A DNA stretch of 11,505 nucleotides, taken from positions 1-11,505 of the forward strand of contig JAAZIF010000328.1 of assembly GCA_012510335.1 (NCBI GenBank), read 5' to 3'. Under the pieces are notes generated by a model. It was not told the origin of the DNA. It did no database searches and saw only the letters and a program-made list of their open reading frames with translations. Positions 1-5,842 of this stretch are shown piece by piece. Both the position numbers and the translations under genes were made by a program. Within the stretch, counting starts at the first letter, position 1. Each line of letters starts with the position of its first letter. Source of the DNA: Methanomicrobiales archaeon (GTDB lineage: Archaea > Halobacteriota > Methanomicrobia > Methanomicrobiales > Methanoculleaceae).

Positions 1-2
1 AA

Positions 3-62
3 CGTGAGAGCGACGAGTTCCTGCCAGCAGTTAGGAAAGATATCCTGGAGAACCGGGAGTAG
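3..62 (+). CDS. Possible C-terminal end of a gene that starts upstream of the window
   Basis: Frame 3 is open from the window edge and ends with TAG at 60-62, giving the tail RESDEFLPAVRKDILENRE. The charged, helix-like composition is protein-like, but 19 residues are too few to assign a family. It could equally be chance or a fragment, because the following 200 bases look degraded. I do not recognise it. Confidence 0.25.
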   Translation, partial: RESDEFLPAVRKDILENRE

Positions 63-224
63 ATCCTGAAATTTTGCTGCAAGAAGGGAGGCATTTCTGT
101 TTCCGCACCCATCAGCTCGACCCTGAAGCATCCGCTCCACAGGGAAATCAAGTCTGTATGAGGCCGTATTACAAGTCTTAAGTGATAACCCATTCTGGAA
201 CGGGATGAAAGTGCGATTGACGAC

Positions 225-579
225 CGGCGGACGGATGTGACGTTCCGGCAGAACCGGAGCCTGAGCACCGCAGGTGCGAGTACAGATCGGCCAGGTCATC
301 AAGGGTCGGGTATCTCCCCTCGCAGAGGCGGAGAATCGTCGCCTCAACTATCTTCCTCGGCGCTTTCCGCACAGATCTGACCGGCCCTGCAACCTCGCGC
401 AACGCATCCAAATGTTCGGAGCTTTCTGGCAAATGTTCGGAGCTCGGTTTCGAACATATCTCTCCATCAGGTGGTGGCCGGGACGGTAGTAGAAACGTGC
501 TCCGGCCCGACCCCTCACTCTTCAGGAGCCCTTTTTCGACCAGGCCTGAAGAGCCACTGTTGAGATCGATGGGGTGATT
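225..579 (-). pseudogene. C-terminal remnant of an AlbA_2-type (Schlafen-like/RecG-related) ATP-binding regulator
   Basis: The minus frame reads GLVEKGLLKSEGSGRSTFLL, then a short repeat SSEHLPESSEHL, then a conserved-looking end: KAPRKIVEATILRLCEGR followed by YPTLDDLADL. From memory of the family, this is the winged-helix linker and C-terminal domain of the large AlbA_2 (divergent AAA_4) ATP-binding proteins, which often carry repeated N/SSEHL segments. The N-terminal AlbA_2 and ATP-binding regions are absent. After DLADL (about 283) the expected segment is missing. Pieces resembling the end, LRLRF then SHP, appear in two different frames at about 225-265, which suggests a small deletion plus a frameshift. 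The frame stays open up to an ATG at 756, but residues upstream of about 579 look unrelated. I infer a dead fragment that no longer makes a working protein. The family assignment is from memory and not checked by a search. Confidence 0.6.
410..444 (-). repeat. Two in-frame copies of a 21-bp unit (SSEHL repeat)
   Basis: The 14 bases AAATGTTCGGAGCT occur at 410-423 and again at 431-444, exactly 21 bp apart. On the minus strand they encode two SSEHL segments inside the AlbA_2-type remnant. The in-frame spacing points to a coding repeat made by slippage or duplication, not to a regulatory repeat. Confidence 0.75.
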
Positions 580-1012
580 TCCCCGGAGATCCGCACTCCC
601 GATTACATGCCGGTTACATACCCGGCAAAGTGATATGCGGGGAGGCAGGACGATGCAGTCCTCGATCCGTGGTTTTACGAAGAGGGAAGGCCCGGCTCTG
701 TGAACCGTGATGTACATGCCGGGATCATTGTGGATCACATACCCGTTACATGCCAAAAATTAACTATCATTGACGCATTTCCAGAAATTCCCCTGAAAAT
801 AGATTTTTCCAGATCGGGAGCAGAGCGATCCGTACATGCGGATTACATACCTCATGCCCGGTACGGTAGTGAGATATTGGACCGCTTGAAAGAGGAGAGT
901 TGTCACGGTCAAAGGGAAGAGCGATCAGTTCAACATATAAAGTGTTACTTAATGTGACAAATGTCACAAATGTGGATGGAAATGATCAGTTTTCAAACTT
1001 AACCTGAGACGG
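580..1012. other. Gene-free degraded stretch with repeated TACATGCC/TACATACC motifs
   Basis: No convincing gene is seen here on either strand; the open frames have no recognisable composition. The stretch holds three clusters of a degenerate motif. The first is GATTACATGCCGGTTACATA at 601-620, running on into CCCGG. The second is GTACATGCCGGG with ACATACCCGTTACATGCC at 712-754. The third is GTACATGCGGATTACATACC at 832-851. An operator-like palindrome and a TATA-like box lie at its right end. It probably once held the rest of the AlbA_2-type gene or a neighbour. Confidence 0.4.
931..968 (+). promoter_or_regulatory. Orphan TATA box with a perfect operator-like palindrome
   Basis: AACATATAAAG (931-941) resembles an archaeal TATA box. 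About 20 bases on lies TGTGACAAATGTCACA (953-968), two perfect 7-bp half-sites around AA. The palindrome would cover the expected transcription start, the usual place for an archaeal repressor site. The half-sites TGTGA and TCACA are spaced six bases apart, as in bacterial CRP sites, but that regulator is not expected here. No intact plus-strand gene follows; the next gene is a minus-strand gene pointing this way. The site may be left over from a lost gene or drive a short RNA. Confidence 0.4.
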
Positions 1013-1085
1013 ATGGATTCCTATCACAGAATGCCTTGTGGACGGGCTATCAGCAATTCGCTGGTAATCTGCGAAAAACAGGTCT

Positions 1086-1148
1086 GGGACTTCCTGAAGT
1101 CCCGGTACACTCGTAGGAAGCCCCGCCCGCGAGCGCGGGGTAGTTCAC
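1086..1148 (+). mobile_element. Solo right-end-like sequence of an IS200/IS605 (TnpB-type) element
   Basis: The sequence CTCGTAGGAAGCCCCGCC runs into a stem (CCCCG 1121-1125 with CGGGG 1136-1140, and CGC/GCG inside it) and then TAGTTCAC (1141-1148). An AGCCCC stem GGGG-TAGTTCAC ending is typical of the right ends of archaeal IS200/IS605 and IS1341 elements, where it also forms the 3' part of the guide RNA of TnpB. A second perfect stem, GGGACTTC/GAAGTCCC, lies just before it (1086-1103). No TnpB or TnpA coding sequence remains upstream, so this is a solo end or a small non-autonomous relic. Alternatively the GC hairpin simply terminates the CGGC-domain gene, whose stop is about 50 bases away. 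The family link is from memory of such ends. Confidence 0.5.
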
Positions 1149-1189
1149 CTGTAACCGCGCACTCCGGTTTTGTGGGGGGAGACCCCGGG

Positions 1190-1519
1190 TCAATGAGTGT
1201 ACTCGATGATCCGTATATCCGGGCCGATGGCCCTGATTACACAGTCTCTCATACTGGCATAATGCGGGCAGGGATAGCCGATGGGGTTTCCTCTGGTTAT
1301 GCACGAAGCAAATACAATCGCTTCTGCTCCTCTCTCGACAAGCATCTTCGCCCGTGGTATCGCCCTCTTGCCGGGGCACCCGCCGCATGTCACAAACCCG
1401 ACAATATCAACGGGCCCGGTCTCCTTGAATGCGCCTTTCCCCTCCTTTGTTACGATGAAATCCGTGGTTCCGGGGCACATGTCCTCGGTCATCATGCAAC
1501 GGATTATACCAACCTTCAT
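1190..1519 (-). CDS. CGGC-domain protein (putative metal-binding, cysteine-rich)
   Basis: The 109-residue product begins MKVGIIRCMMTEDMCPGTTD and carries the family-defining TCGGCPGKRA motif (residues 44-53). Seven cysteines (8, 15, 45, 48, 73, 84, 93) are arranged as expected for the CGGC domain, a small family common in anaerobic archaea and bacteria whose conserved Cys and His residues suggest metal binding; no reaction is established. The end, DIRIIEYTH, resembles the usual family C-terminus, so the gene looks full length. I chose the ATG at 1519 because the family begins with MKVGIIRC and because GGGGAG lies nine bases upstream. An in-frame ATG farther up (1606) would only add residues unlike the family. 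The gene stands alone and runs into the IS605-like relic. A TATA-like box lies at 1562-1570. Confidence 0.9.
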   Translation of the reverse strand: MKVGIIRCMMTEDMCPGTTDFIVTKEGKGAFKETGPVDIVGFVTCGGCPGKRAIPRAKMLVERGAEAIVFASCITRGNPIGYPCPHYASMRDCVIRAIGPDIRIIEYTH

Positions 1520-1543
1520 GCGGATTAGCTCCCCGCCGTGCGC

Positions 1544-1570
1544 AATAAATATACCTATCATGCATATAGT
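1544..1570 (-). promoter_or_regulatory. TATA-like promoter region of the CGGC-domain gene
   Basis: Read on the minus strand, ACTATATGC (1562-1570) and TATATTTATT (1544-1553) both resemble archaeal BoxA. The first would start transcription about 20 bases before the ATG and keep the GGGGAG ribosome site in the message, so I favour it. The second would start within a few bases of the ATG and lose that site. Confidence 0.45.
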
Positions 1571-1613
1571 CCCTGAGCGCGAGGGGTGATCCCGGACGGA
1601 GTGCATACTTGAG

Positions 1614-1686
1614 AGGGGCGCGGCGTGCCCCTGGCCGATGCGCGCGGGGATATCCGCGCGCAGGGCCGGACTCCCCGGGGAAGCCC
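1614..1686. other. Block of three consecutive GC-rich hairpins, possible structured RNA or leader
   Basis: Three stems follow one another. AGGGGC (1614-1619) pairs with GCCCCT (1627-1632). GCGCGCGG (1640-1647) pairs with CCGCGCGC (1654-1661), extended after a small internal loop by GGCC (1633-1636) with GGCC (1664-1667). GGGC (1663-1666) can pair with GCCC (about 1683-1686), around a self-complementary CCCCGGGG. The block is far more GC-rich than its flanks and lies between the divergent CGGC-domain and acylphosphatase genes. It could be a 5' leader structure of the acylphosphatase message, a non-coding RNA, or a terminator-like remnant. It does not fold as a tRNA and I recognise no RNA family. 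Confidence 0.4.
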
Positions 1687-1818
1687 TGCACAGAGGCAGT
1701 AAAGATGAAACTCTATAGATCTCCGGTTACCCGCAACGGGGCATCCGGCGGACCTGTCCATCGCCTGTGGTGGCCCCTGCCCGGTATCAATAAGCCCCCA
1801 GGCGCCGAACTCCAGTAT

Positions 1819-2097
1819 ATGGGAGTGCGGGTGCGTGTATGGATCAGCGGTCTGGTGCAGGGTGTCGGTTTCCGGTGGGCCGTGGAGGATGAAGCCCGGG
1901 CTGAGGGAGTCACAGGCTGGATAAAGAACCTCCCGGATGGCCGCGTGGAGGCCCTCTTTGAGGGTGATGAGATGGCGGTGCGGCGGGTGGTCGAGTTCTG
2001 CCGCCGGGGTCCGCCCCTGGCCCGGATCGATGACGTGCGGACTGCCCTGGAGGCATACTCCGGGGAGTTCGATGATTTCTCTATAAAACGGCAGTGA
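1819..2097 (+). CDS. acyP: Acylphosphatase
   Basis: The 92-residue protein would hydrolyse acyl phosphates such as carbamoyl or 1,3-bisphosphoglyceryl phosphate to the acid and phosphate in the cytoplasm. The signature is complete: VRVWISGLVQGVGFRWAVED holds the phosphate loop and the catalytic Arg19, and GWIKNLPDGRVEALFEG holds the catalytic Asn37. The length is normal for the family. The start is uncertain. ATG 1819 gives the usual family N-terminus but has no clear ribosome site. ATG 1705 has GAGG eight bases upstream and would add 38 residues that do not look like the family. The gene follows the GC-rich hairpin block and ends 16 bases from the convergent HtrA-like gene. No operon partner is seen. 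Confidence 0.93.
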   Translation: MGVRVRVWISGLVQGVGFRWAVEDEARAEGVTGWIKNLPDGRVEALFEGDEMAVRRVVEFCRRGPPLARIDDVRTALEAYSGEFDDFSIKRQ

Positions 2098-2113
2098 AGG
2101 GGCTCCCCACCAA

Positions 2114-3166
2114 TCAGGGAGCGAGAGGTGCTACCGCCTCGGCCGGGATGATCGGGAGCGTGACCCTCTGCCGGCCCCGGATGAGCGTCAGGGTTACCGG
2201 TTCAGCGATGGGCCAGGCGGTGAGGAACCGGTGCAGGTCGTCCACGCACGTTACGCAGGTATCGTCGATAGCGATTATGAGGTCTCCCGGCCGGATCCCG
2301 GCCCGCCCGGCGGGGCTTGCACGGGAGACCGATACAACCTCGACCGCCTGGTTCCCCGGGAGCCCGAGCGCCTGGATGAGCGGCCGCTCCAGCATCCGTG
2401 CCTGACCGGCGATGCCGAGGTAGCCGCGCCGCACCCTGCCGTCGGCGACGAGTTGCGGGAGAACCCAGGCGGCGGTGTTGGACGGGATCGAGAAGCAGAT
2501 CCCCTGGGCCATGGGGATGATCGCTGTATTGATCCCGATGACCCGGCCGTGTGAATCCACAAGCGGTCCGCCGGAGTTGCCGGGGTTCATGGGCGCGGTG
2601 TGCTGGATTATGTTCTCGATCAGGCGACCATCCCGGCTCCGGAAAGCCCGCCCGAGTGCGCTCAGGACGCCCGTCGAGACCGTCGAGTCAAAGCCGAGCG
2701 GGTTGCCGATGGCTATAACGAGCTGCCCAACAGAGAGCGCCCCCGAATCACCGAACCGGGCGCAGGGAAGCCCTCCCGTAGCGGCGCGGAGCACAGCGAG
2801 ATCGGTCGCCGGATCCGCCCCGGCCAGGCGCGCAGGAAGGGCGATCCCGTCTGCCGTGCGGATCTCGATCTTCCCTGCTCCCTGCACCACGTGGTTGTTG
2901 GTCATGATGTAGCCCTCCGGCGCCACGATCACGCCCGAGCCCGCTCCCATCTGCTCACCCCTCCGGCCATGGAGGGTCTTTCCCACTACGACACTCACTA
3001 CCGAAGGCCCCACGGACTCGACGACCCTGACGACCGCACGGGAGTAAGCATCGAGGAGGTCGGCGTCCGTCTCACCGGTATCGGGGAGCGCCTGATGCTC
3101 TTCTACACCGGTAAACTGCTGAGATGTGCCGGCCAATGAGATGGATTTGTAACCTACTTTATTCAT
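2114..3166 (-). CDS. HtrA/DegP-like trypsin-type serine protease with one C-terminal PDZ domain
   Basis: The product (about 350 residues) has a trypsin-like protease domain at roughly residues 48-235. The catalytic triad is intact: His92 in TNNHVV, Asp122 in ATDLAVL and Ser198 in NPGNSGGPL. One PDZ domain follows at about 246-335, with YLGI as the likely peptide-carboxylate loop and ASPAGRAGIRPGDLI as the conserved helix and turn. There is no signal peptide or N-terminal membrane helix, so it is probably cytoplasmic, unlike periplasmic bacterial DegP. It would degrade or help refold damaged proteins. The start is unsure. ATG 3166 is the only ATG, but the TATA-like box (3170-3181) is so close that transcription would begin inside the frame. 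An alternative is TTG at 3136 (residue 11). It converges on the acylphosphatase gene. Confidence 0.93.
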   Translation of the reverse strand: MNKVGYKSISLAGTSQQFTGVEEHQALPDTGETDADLLDAYSRAVVRVVESVGPSVVSVVVGKTLHGRRGEQMGAGSGVIVAPEGYIMTNNHVVQGAGKIEIRTADGIALPARLAGADPATDLAVLRAATGGLPCARFGDSGALSVGQLVIAIGNPLGFDSTVSTGVLSALGRAFRSRDGRLIENIIQHTAPMNPGNSGGPLVDSHGRVIGINTAIIPMAQGICFSIPSNTAAWVLPQLVADGRVRRGYLGIAGQARMLERPLIQALGLPGNQAVEVVSVSRASPAGRAGIRPGDLIIAIDDTCVTCVDDLHRFLTAWPIAEPVTLTLIRGRQRVTLPIIPAEAVAPLAP

Positions 3167-3181
3167 TATGATTTATATTTT
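3167..3181 (-). promoter_or_regulatory. TATA-like box in front of the HtrA-like gene, AT-rich bidirectional region
   Basis: On the minus strand AAAATATAAATC (3170-3181) is a good archaeal BoxA. It lies within 15 bases of the annotated ATG, which is closer than the usual 25 bases between BoxA and the transcription start. The AT-rich patch continues to about 3201 and may also serve the plus-strand aminotransferase, which has no better TATA box nearer to it. Confidence 0.5.
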
Positions 3182-3363
3182 TGTAATCAATAATAATCTA
3201 CTTTCCGCATGAAATGGCGTCATGAGCAGCGCGAGGGAACGCCCCTTCACCGGCGCGCAGGGTGTCCGTGTTCATGAACCCCCGACCCGATCCCGCCGAT
3301 AGCCGCAAAAGAGAAATAGGCGTAACCGCTACTGCTCCTTATGCCGGGGGCTGGTGGGTGGGA

Positions 3364-4482
3364 ATGACGATTCGCGAGTTCAGGCTGGAGCGGTTCCTTG
3401 CGGAGCGTGAGTTCCTGGCACCCTGCGTGCTCGGCGCCTCCGACTGCGAGACGATGAGCGTATTTGAACTCCTCTCCCTTGAGCCCGGTTCAGAAGACGA
3501 CCTCCTGCTGCTACGGCTCGGCTACATCGAGCCGGCGGGGAGCCCCTCGCTCCGGGAGGCGATCGCCGGTCTCTACAGAGATGTATCGCCAGATGAAGTC
3601 ATAACCTTCAACGGGGCATCCGAGGGGATCATGGCGTTCATGAACACCGCCTTCCGGCCCGGCGATCACGTCATAGTCCAGTTCCCTGCGTACCAGTCGC
3701 TCTACGAGGTCGCCCGTTCGATCGGGTGTGACGTCACGCCCTGGCATATGGATGAGGGGAGGGGCTGGAGCCCTGACCTGGATCTTCTACAGGATCTGGT
3801 CAGGCCGGCGACGAAGGCGATCGTCATCAACTCCCCGCACAACCCCACCGGCTACCAGTTCCCGGACAGCGATCTTGTGGCCCTGGCCCGGTTCGCAGAG
3901 GAGCGGGGCATCACCATCTTCTCAGACGAGGTCTACCGGCTCCTTGAGCACCGGGCCGCCGATCGCCTCCCGGCCATGGTCGATCTGCCGGGCGATCACG
4001 CCTCGCTCGGGGATCTCTCGAAGGTCTATGGGCTTGCCGGGCTCCGCATAGGGTGGATCGCAACCCATGACCGCGGCCTGCTCGGTCGGCTTGCGCGCTA
4101 TAAGGACTACTCGACCATCTGCAACAGCGTCTCAAGCGAGTTCTTCGCCGGGATCGCGCTCCGCCACCACGGGAGGATCGCCGCCCGAAACCTGGAGATC
4201 GTGCGGTATAACATCAGGCTGCTGGAGAGGTTCTTTGAGAAGTGGAGCGGCCTCTTTTCGTGGGTCCGGCCCCGGGCGGGCTCTACGGCGTTTCCCCGGC
4301 TCAGGGCAGGTATAGGCGCAGAGGAATTCTGCACCGATCTCCTCGAGTCAACGGGCATCCTCCTCGTCCCCGGGACGGTCTTTGAGTATGACGATGCCCA
4401 TATCAGGTTTGGCTACGGGAGACTGGATATGCCCGGGGCACTGGATCGCCTGGATAACTATCTTGAGACCTGCTTCAGCTGA
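3364..4482 (+). CDS. PLP-dependent aminotransferase, class I/II (fold type I)
   Basis: The 372-residue protein belongs to the aspartate-aminotransferase superfamily. The PLP-binding lysine is Lys220 in GDLSKVYGLAGLRIGW. The other family landmarks are NSPHNPTGY (Asn160), IFSDEVY (Asp188, Tyr191) and a C-terminal HIRFGYGR whose arginine probably binds the substrate carboxylate. It should transfer an amino group between an amino acid and a 2-oxo acid, but the substrate cannot be read from the sequence. The frame is open back to ATG 3262, but I chose ATG 3364 because GGTGGG sits just before it and MTIREFRLERFLAE looks like the usual start; the extra 34 residues upstream are low-complexity. The stop overlaps the convergent phosphodiesterase remnant by eight bases. 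No biosynthetic cluster surrounds it. Confidence 0.9.
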   Translation: MTIREFRLERFLAEREFLAPCVLGASDCETMSVFELLSLEPGSEDDLLLLRLGYIEPAGSPSLREAIAGLYRDVSPDEVITFNGASEGIMAFMNTAFRPGDHVIVQFPAYQSLYEVARSIGCDVTPWHMDEGRGWSPDLDLLQDLVRPATKAIVINSPHNPTGYQFPDSDLVALARFAEERGITIFSDEVYRLLEHRAADRLPAMVDLPGDHASLGDLSKVYGLAGLRIGWIATHDRGLLGRLARYKDYSTICNSVSSEFFAGIALRHHGRIAARNLEIVRYNIRLLERFFEKWSGLFSWVRPRAGSTAFPRLRAGIGAEEFCTDLLESTGILLVPGTVFEYDDAHIRFGYGRLDMPGALDRLDNYLETCFS

Positions 4483-4818
4483 TCCCGGCCGCCTGCAGGT
4501 GCTGCCGTGCGGCACAGGGGTCGCCGGCCGCAAACCCGTCGGTGCCGGACCGTGCTGCTTCCCGGAAATCATCCTCTGTATCGAGCAGCCCTCCCCGGCA
4601 TCCAGCCTCTTCAGCTCCTTGATGGTGAAGTCCTTGACCGGCCCGGTTCCATCCGCCGTCCGGTCGGGGGTTGCGTCGTGGATCGCGACCACCACGCCAT
4701 CTCTCGCGAGGCGCAGGTCAACCTCGAGAAAGTCAGCACACTCCATACCTCTCCGTAGCGCCCGGAGGGTGTTCTCGGGTTCAAGGCCCCCGGCACCGCG
4801 GTGTCCGATGTGAGCCAT
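4475..4818 (-). pseudogene. ugpQ-like: Glycerophosphodiester phosphodiesterase with internal deletion and frameshift
   Basis: The N-terminus is well preserved (4588-4818): MAHIGHRGAG, ENTLRAL, FLEVDL and AIHDATPDRTADGTG, including the expected catalytic His6, Arg7, Glu32, Asp34 and His47. It runs to KELKRLDAGEG and then stops resembling the family. In the next frame, about 4475-4591 reads LLDTEDDFREAARSGTDGFA and GDPCAARQHLQAAGIS before TGA at 4475-4477. This is what a family C-terminus looks like (compare the usual ...GVDGIITDRPD). About 110 residues of the TIM barrel are therefore missing, and the two ends are out of frame. The intact enzyme would split glycerophosphodiesters to glycerol 3-phosphate and an alcohol. 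The gene keeps a TATA-like promoter (4844-4853), so the break may be recent. A minus-strand frame does read through from 4911 to 4348, but its second half is nonsense. Confidence 0.8.
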
Positions 4819-4843
4819 GCTTACGCCCATGCATCCGGAACCA

Positions 4844-4853
4844 GGTATAAGTA
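4844..4853 (-). promoter_or_regulatory. TATA-like box of the phosphodiesterase remnant
   Basis: ACTTATACC on the minus strand lies about 26 bases before ATG 4818, the normal distance from BoxA to the transcription start, so the message would be leaderless or nearly so. A second ATG at 4830 is also possible as the start. Confidence 0.45.
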
Positions 4854-4949
4854 GTGTGGCATGGGTGGCACCCGGAGATAAACCGACCCACGAGTGGAGG
4901 GAGGAGAACACCGATATCCAGGCAGGCGTCTGTCCTGTAAGGGTAAATC

Positions 4950-4962
4950 AAAAAGTTATTCT
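4950..4962 (+). promoter_or_regulatory. TATA-like promoter of the substrate-binding protein gene
   Basis: AAAAAGTTATT with its A-rich upstream half looks like a BRE plus BoxA. Transcription would start at about 4982-4985, directly before ATG 4987. No ribosome site precedes that ATG, so the transcript is probably leaderless. Confidence 0.5.
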
Positions 4963-4986
4963 ACCTGCCTCTCTAACCCTCATTCC

Positions 4987-5781
4987 ATGAGGAAGCATGG
5001 TATTCTTGCGCTGCTGGCCTGTATCGTCGCAGTTCTGGCAGTCGCAGGCGCCGGATGCACCGAAACGGTCGACCAGACCGGTGGTGCGGGACTGAAAGAC
5101 TCATACATTGTTGGCATCGATGATGCATACATGCCCTTCAGCTACATCGACAAGGATGGCAAAGCCCAGGGGTTCGATGTTGACTCCATGAAGTGGATCG
5201 CCGAGAAGAACGGCATCAAGGTGACGTTCCTGGGGGTAGACTGGGACTCCATCATACCCGCCCTCCAGGCAGGGAAGATCGATATGGTCTACGCAGGCAT
5301 GTCGATCACACCCGAGCGTCAGGAGCAGGTGAGCTTCAGCAATCCATACTGGACGGTCGTCCAGGACGTTGCGGTTCGTGAAGACTCCGACATAACGATC
5401 GAGGATGTCCGTGCCGGGAAGGTGGTTCTCGGGGCGCAGCGGGGATGCACCGGGGCGCTCTGGATCGAGGATGCCCTTGTCGATAAAGGTCTGATGCCCG
5501 CGGGTAACCTGAAACTCTACAAAGACACGCCTCTTGCCGTCGAAGACCTCAAGGCGGGCCGGGTTGACGCGGTCATGTATGACGACGTCTCCTTAAAAGA
5601 CATAATCAGGGGCCAGCCGGTGAAGATCATCGGGTCTGTCGAGACGCAGGAACAGGAGAGTTTCGGCGTCGCAATCCGGAAGGAGGACACTGCGCTCCTC
5701 GAGTTCATGAACAGGGCGATCGCGGAACTGAGGGCCGATCCCTACTGGGAAGAGCTCAAGGAGAAGCACAACCTGAAGTAA
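4987..5781 (+). CDS. Polar amino acid ABC transporter, substrate-binding lipoprotein
   Basis: The 264-residue extracytoplasmic protein catches a polar amino acid and delivers it to a membrane permease. MRKHGILALLACIVAVLAVA is a signal sequence, and GAGC provides a lipobox-like cysteine (Cys24) for membrane anchoring. The mature part is a family 3 (HisJ/GlnH-like) binding protein: IVGIDDAYMPFSY opens it, GFDVDSMKWIAE follows, and SITPERQEQVSFSNPYW (residues 107-122) holds the conserved Arg111 that usually binds the ligand carboxylate. GRVDAVMYDD (191-200) lies in the second lobe. The length is normal. It almost certainly serves the permease-ATPase-permease operon at 6971-9100, which is oddly on the opposite strand with a transporter gene between them. 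The exact amino acid cannot be told. T-rich runs follow the stop. Confidence 0.93.
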   Translation: MRKHGILALLACIVAVLAVAGAGCTETVDQTGGAGLKDSYIVGIDDAYMPFSYIDKDGKAQGFDVDSMKWIAEKNGIKVTFLGVDWDSIIPALQAGKIDMVYAGMSITPERQEQVSFSNPYWTVVQDVAVREDSDITIEDVRAGKVVLGAQRGCTGALWIEDALVDKGLMPAGNLKLYKDTPLAVEDLKAGRVDAVMYDDVSLKDIIRGQPVKIIGSVETQEQESFGVAIRKEDTALLEFMNRAIAELRADPYWEELKEKHNLK

Positions 5782-5799
5782 TTCCGGGACAACCCATCT

Positions 5800-5841
5800 C
5801 CACCCTTTTTCACAACCCCCCCGTAACCTGGAGGCTTTTTT
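5800..5841 (+). terminator. Oligo-T runs after the substrate-binding protein gene
   Basis: CCCTTTTTC (5803-5811) and GGCTTTTTTCC (5834-5843) follow the stop at 5781. Runs of five or six T on the non-template strand are enough to terminate archaeal RNA polymerase. The second run also lies between the GGAGG and the proposed CTG start of the next gene, which makes its role ambiguous. Confidence 0.45.
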
Positions 5842-5842
5842 C

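Noticed and set aside
178..756. A 192-residue minus-strand open frame as an intact gene
   Set aside because: Only residues about 60-158 look like a known family; both ends are unrelated and the expected domain end is broken, so it is listed as a pseudogene.
601..863. CRISPR array
   Set aside because: The repeats are short, degenerate and irregularly spaced, with no uniform spacers and no cas genes.
1013..1528. Plus-strand frame of 171 residues
   Set aside because: It lies antisense to the CGGC-domain gene and runs through the IS605-like end; its composition is not protein-like.
1614..1686. tRNA or rRNA fragment
   Set aside because: The stems do not form a cloverleaf and no conserved tRNA bases such as a GTTCGA-type T-loop are present.
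2231..3139. Several long plus-strand frames over the protease gene
   Set aside because: They are GC-rich shadows of the HtrA-like gene, which has a complete catalytic triad and PDZ domain.
4348..4911. Single 187-residue minus-strand protein
   Set aside because: After the N-terminal phosphodiesterase part the frame reads antisense to the aminotransferase; the true C-terminal end is in another frame.
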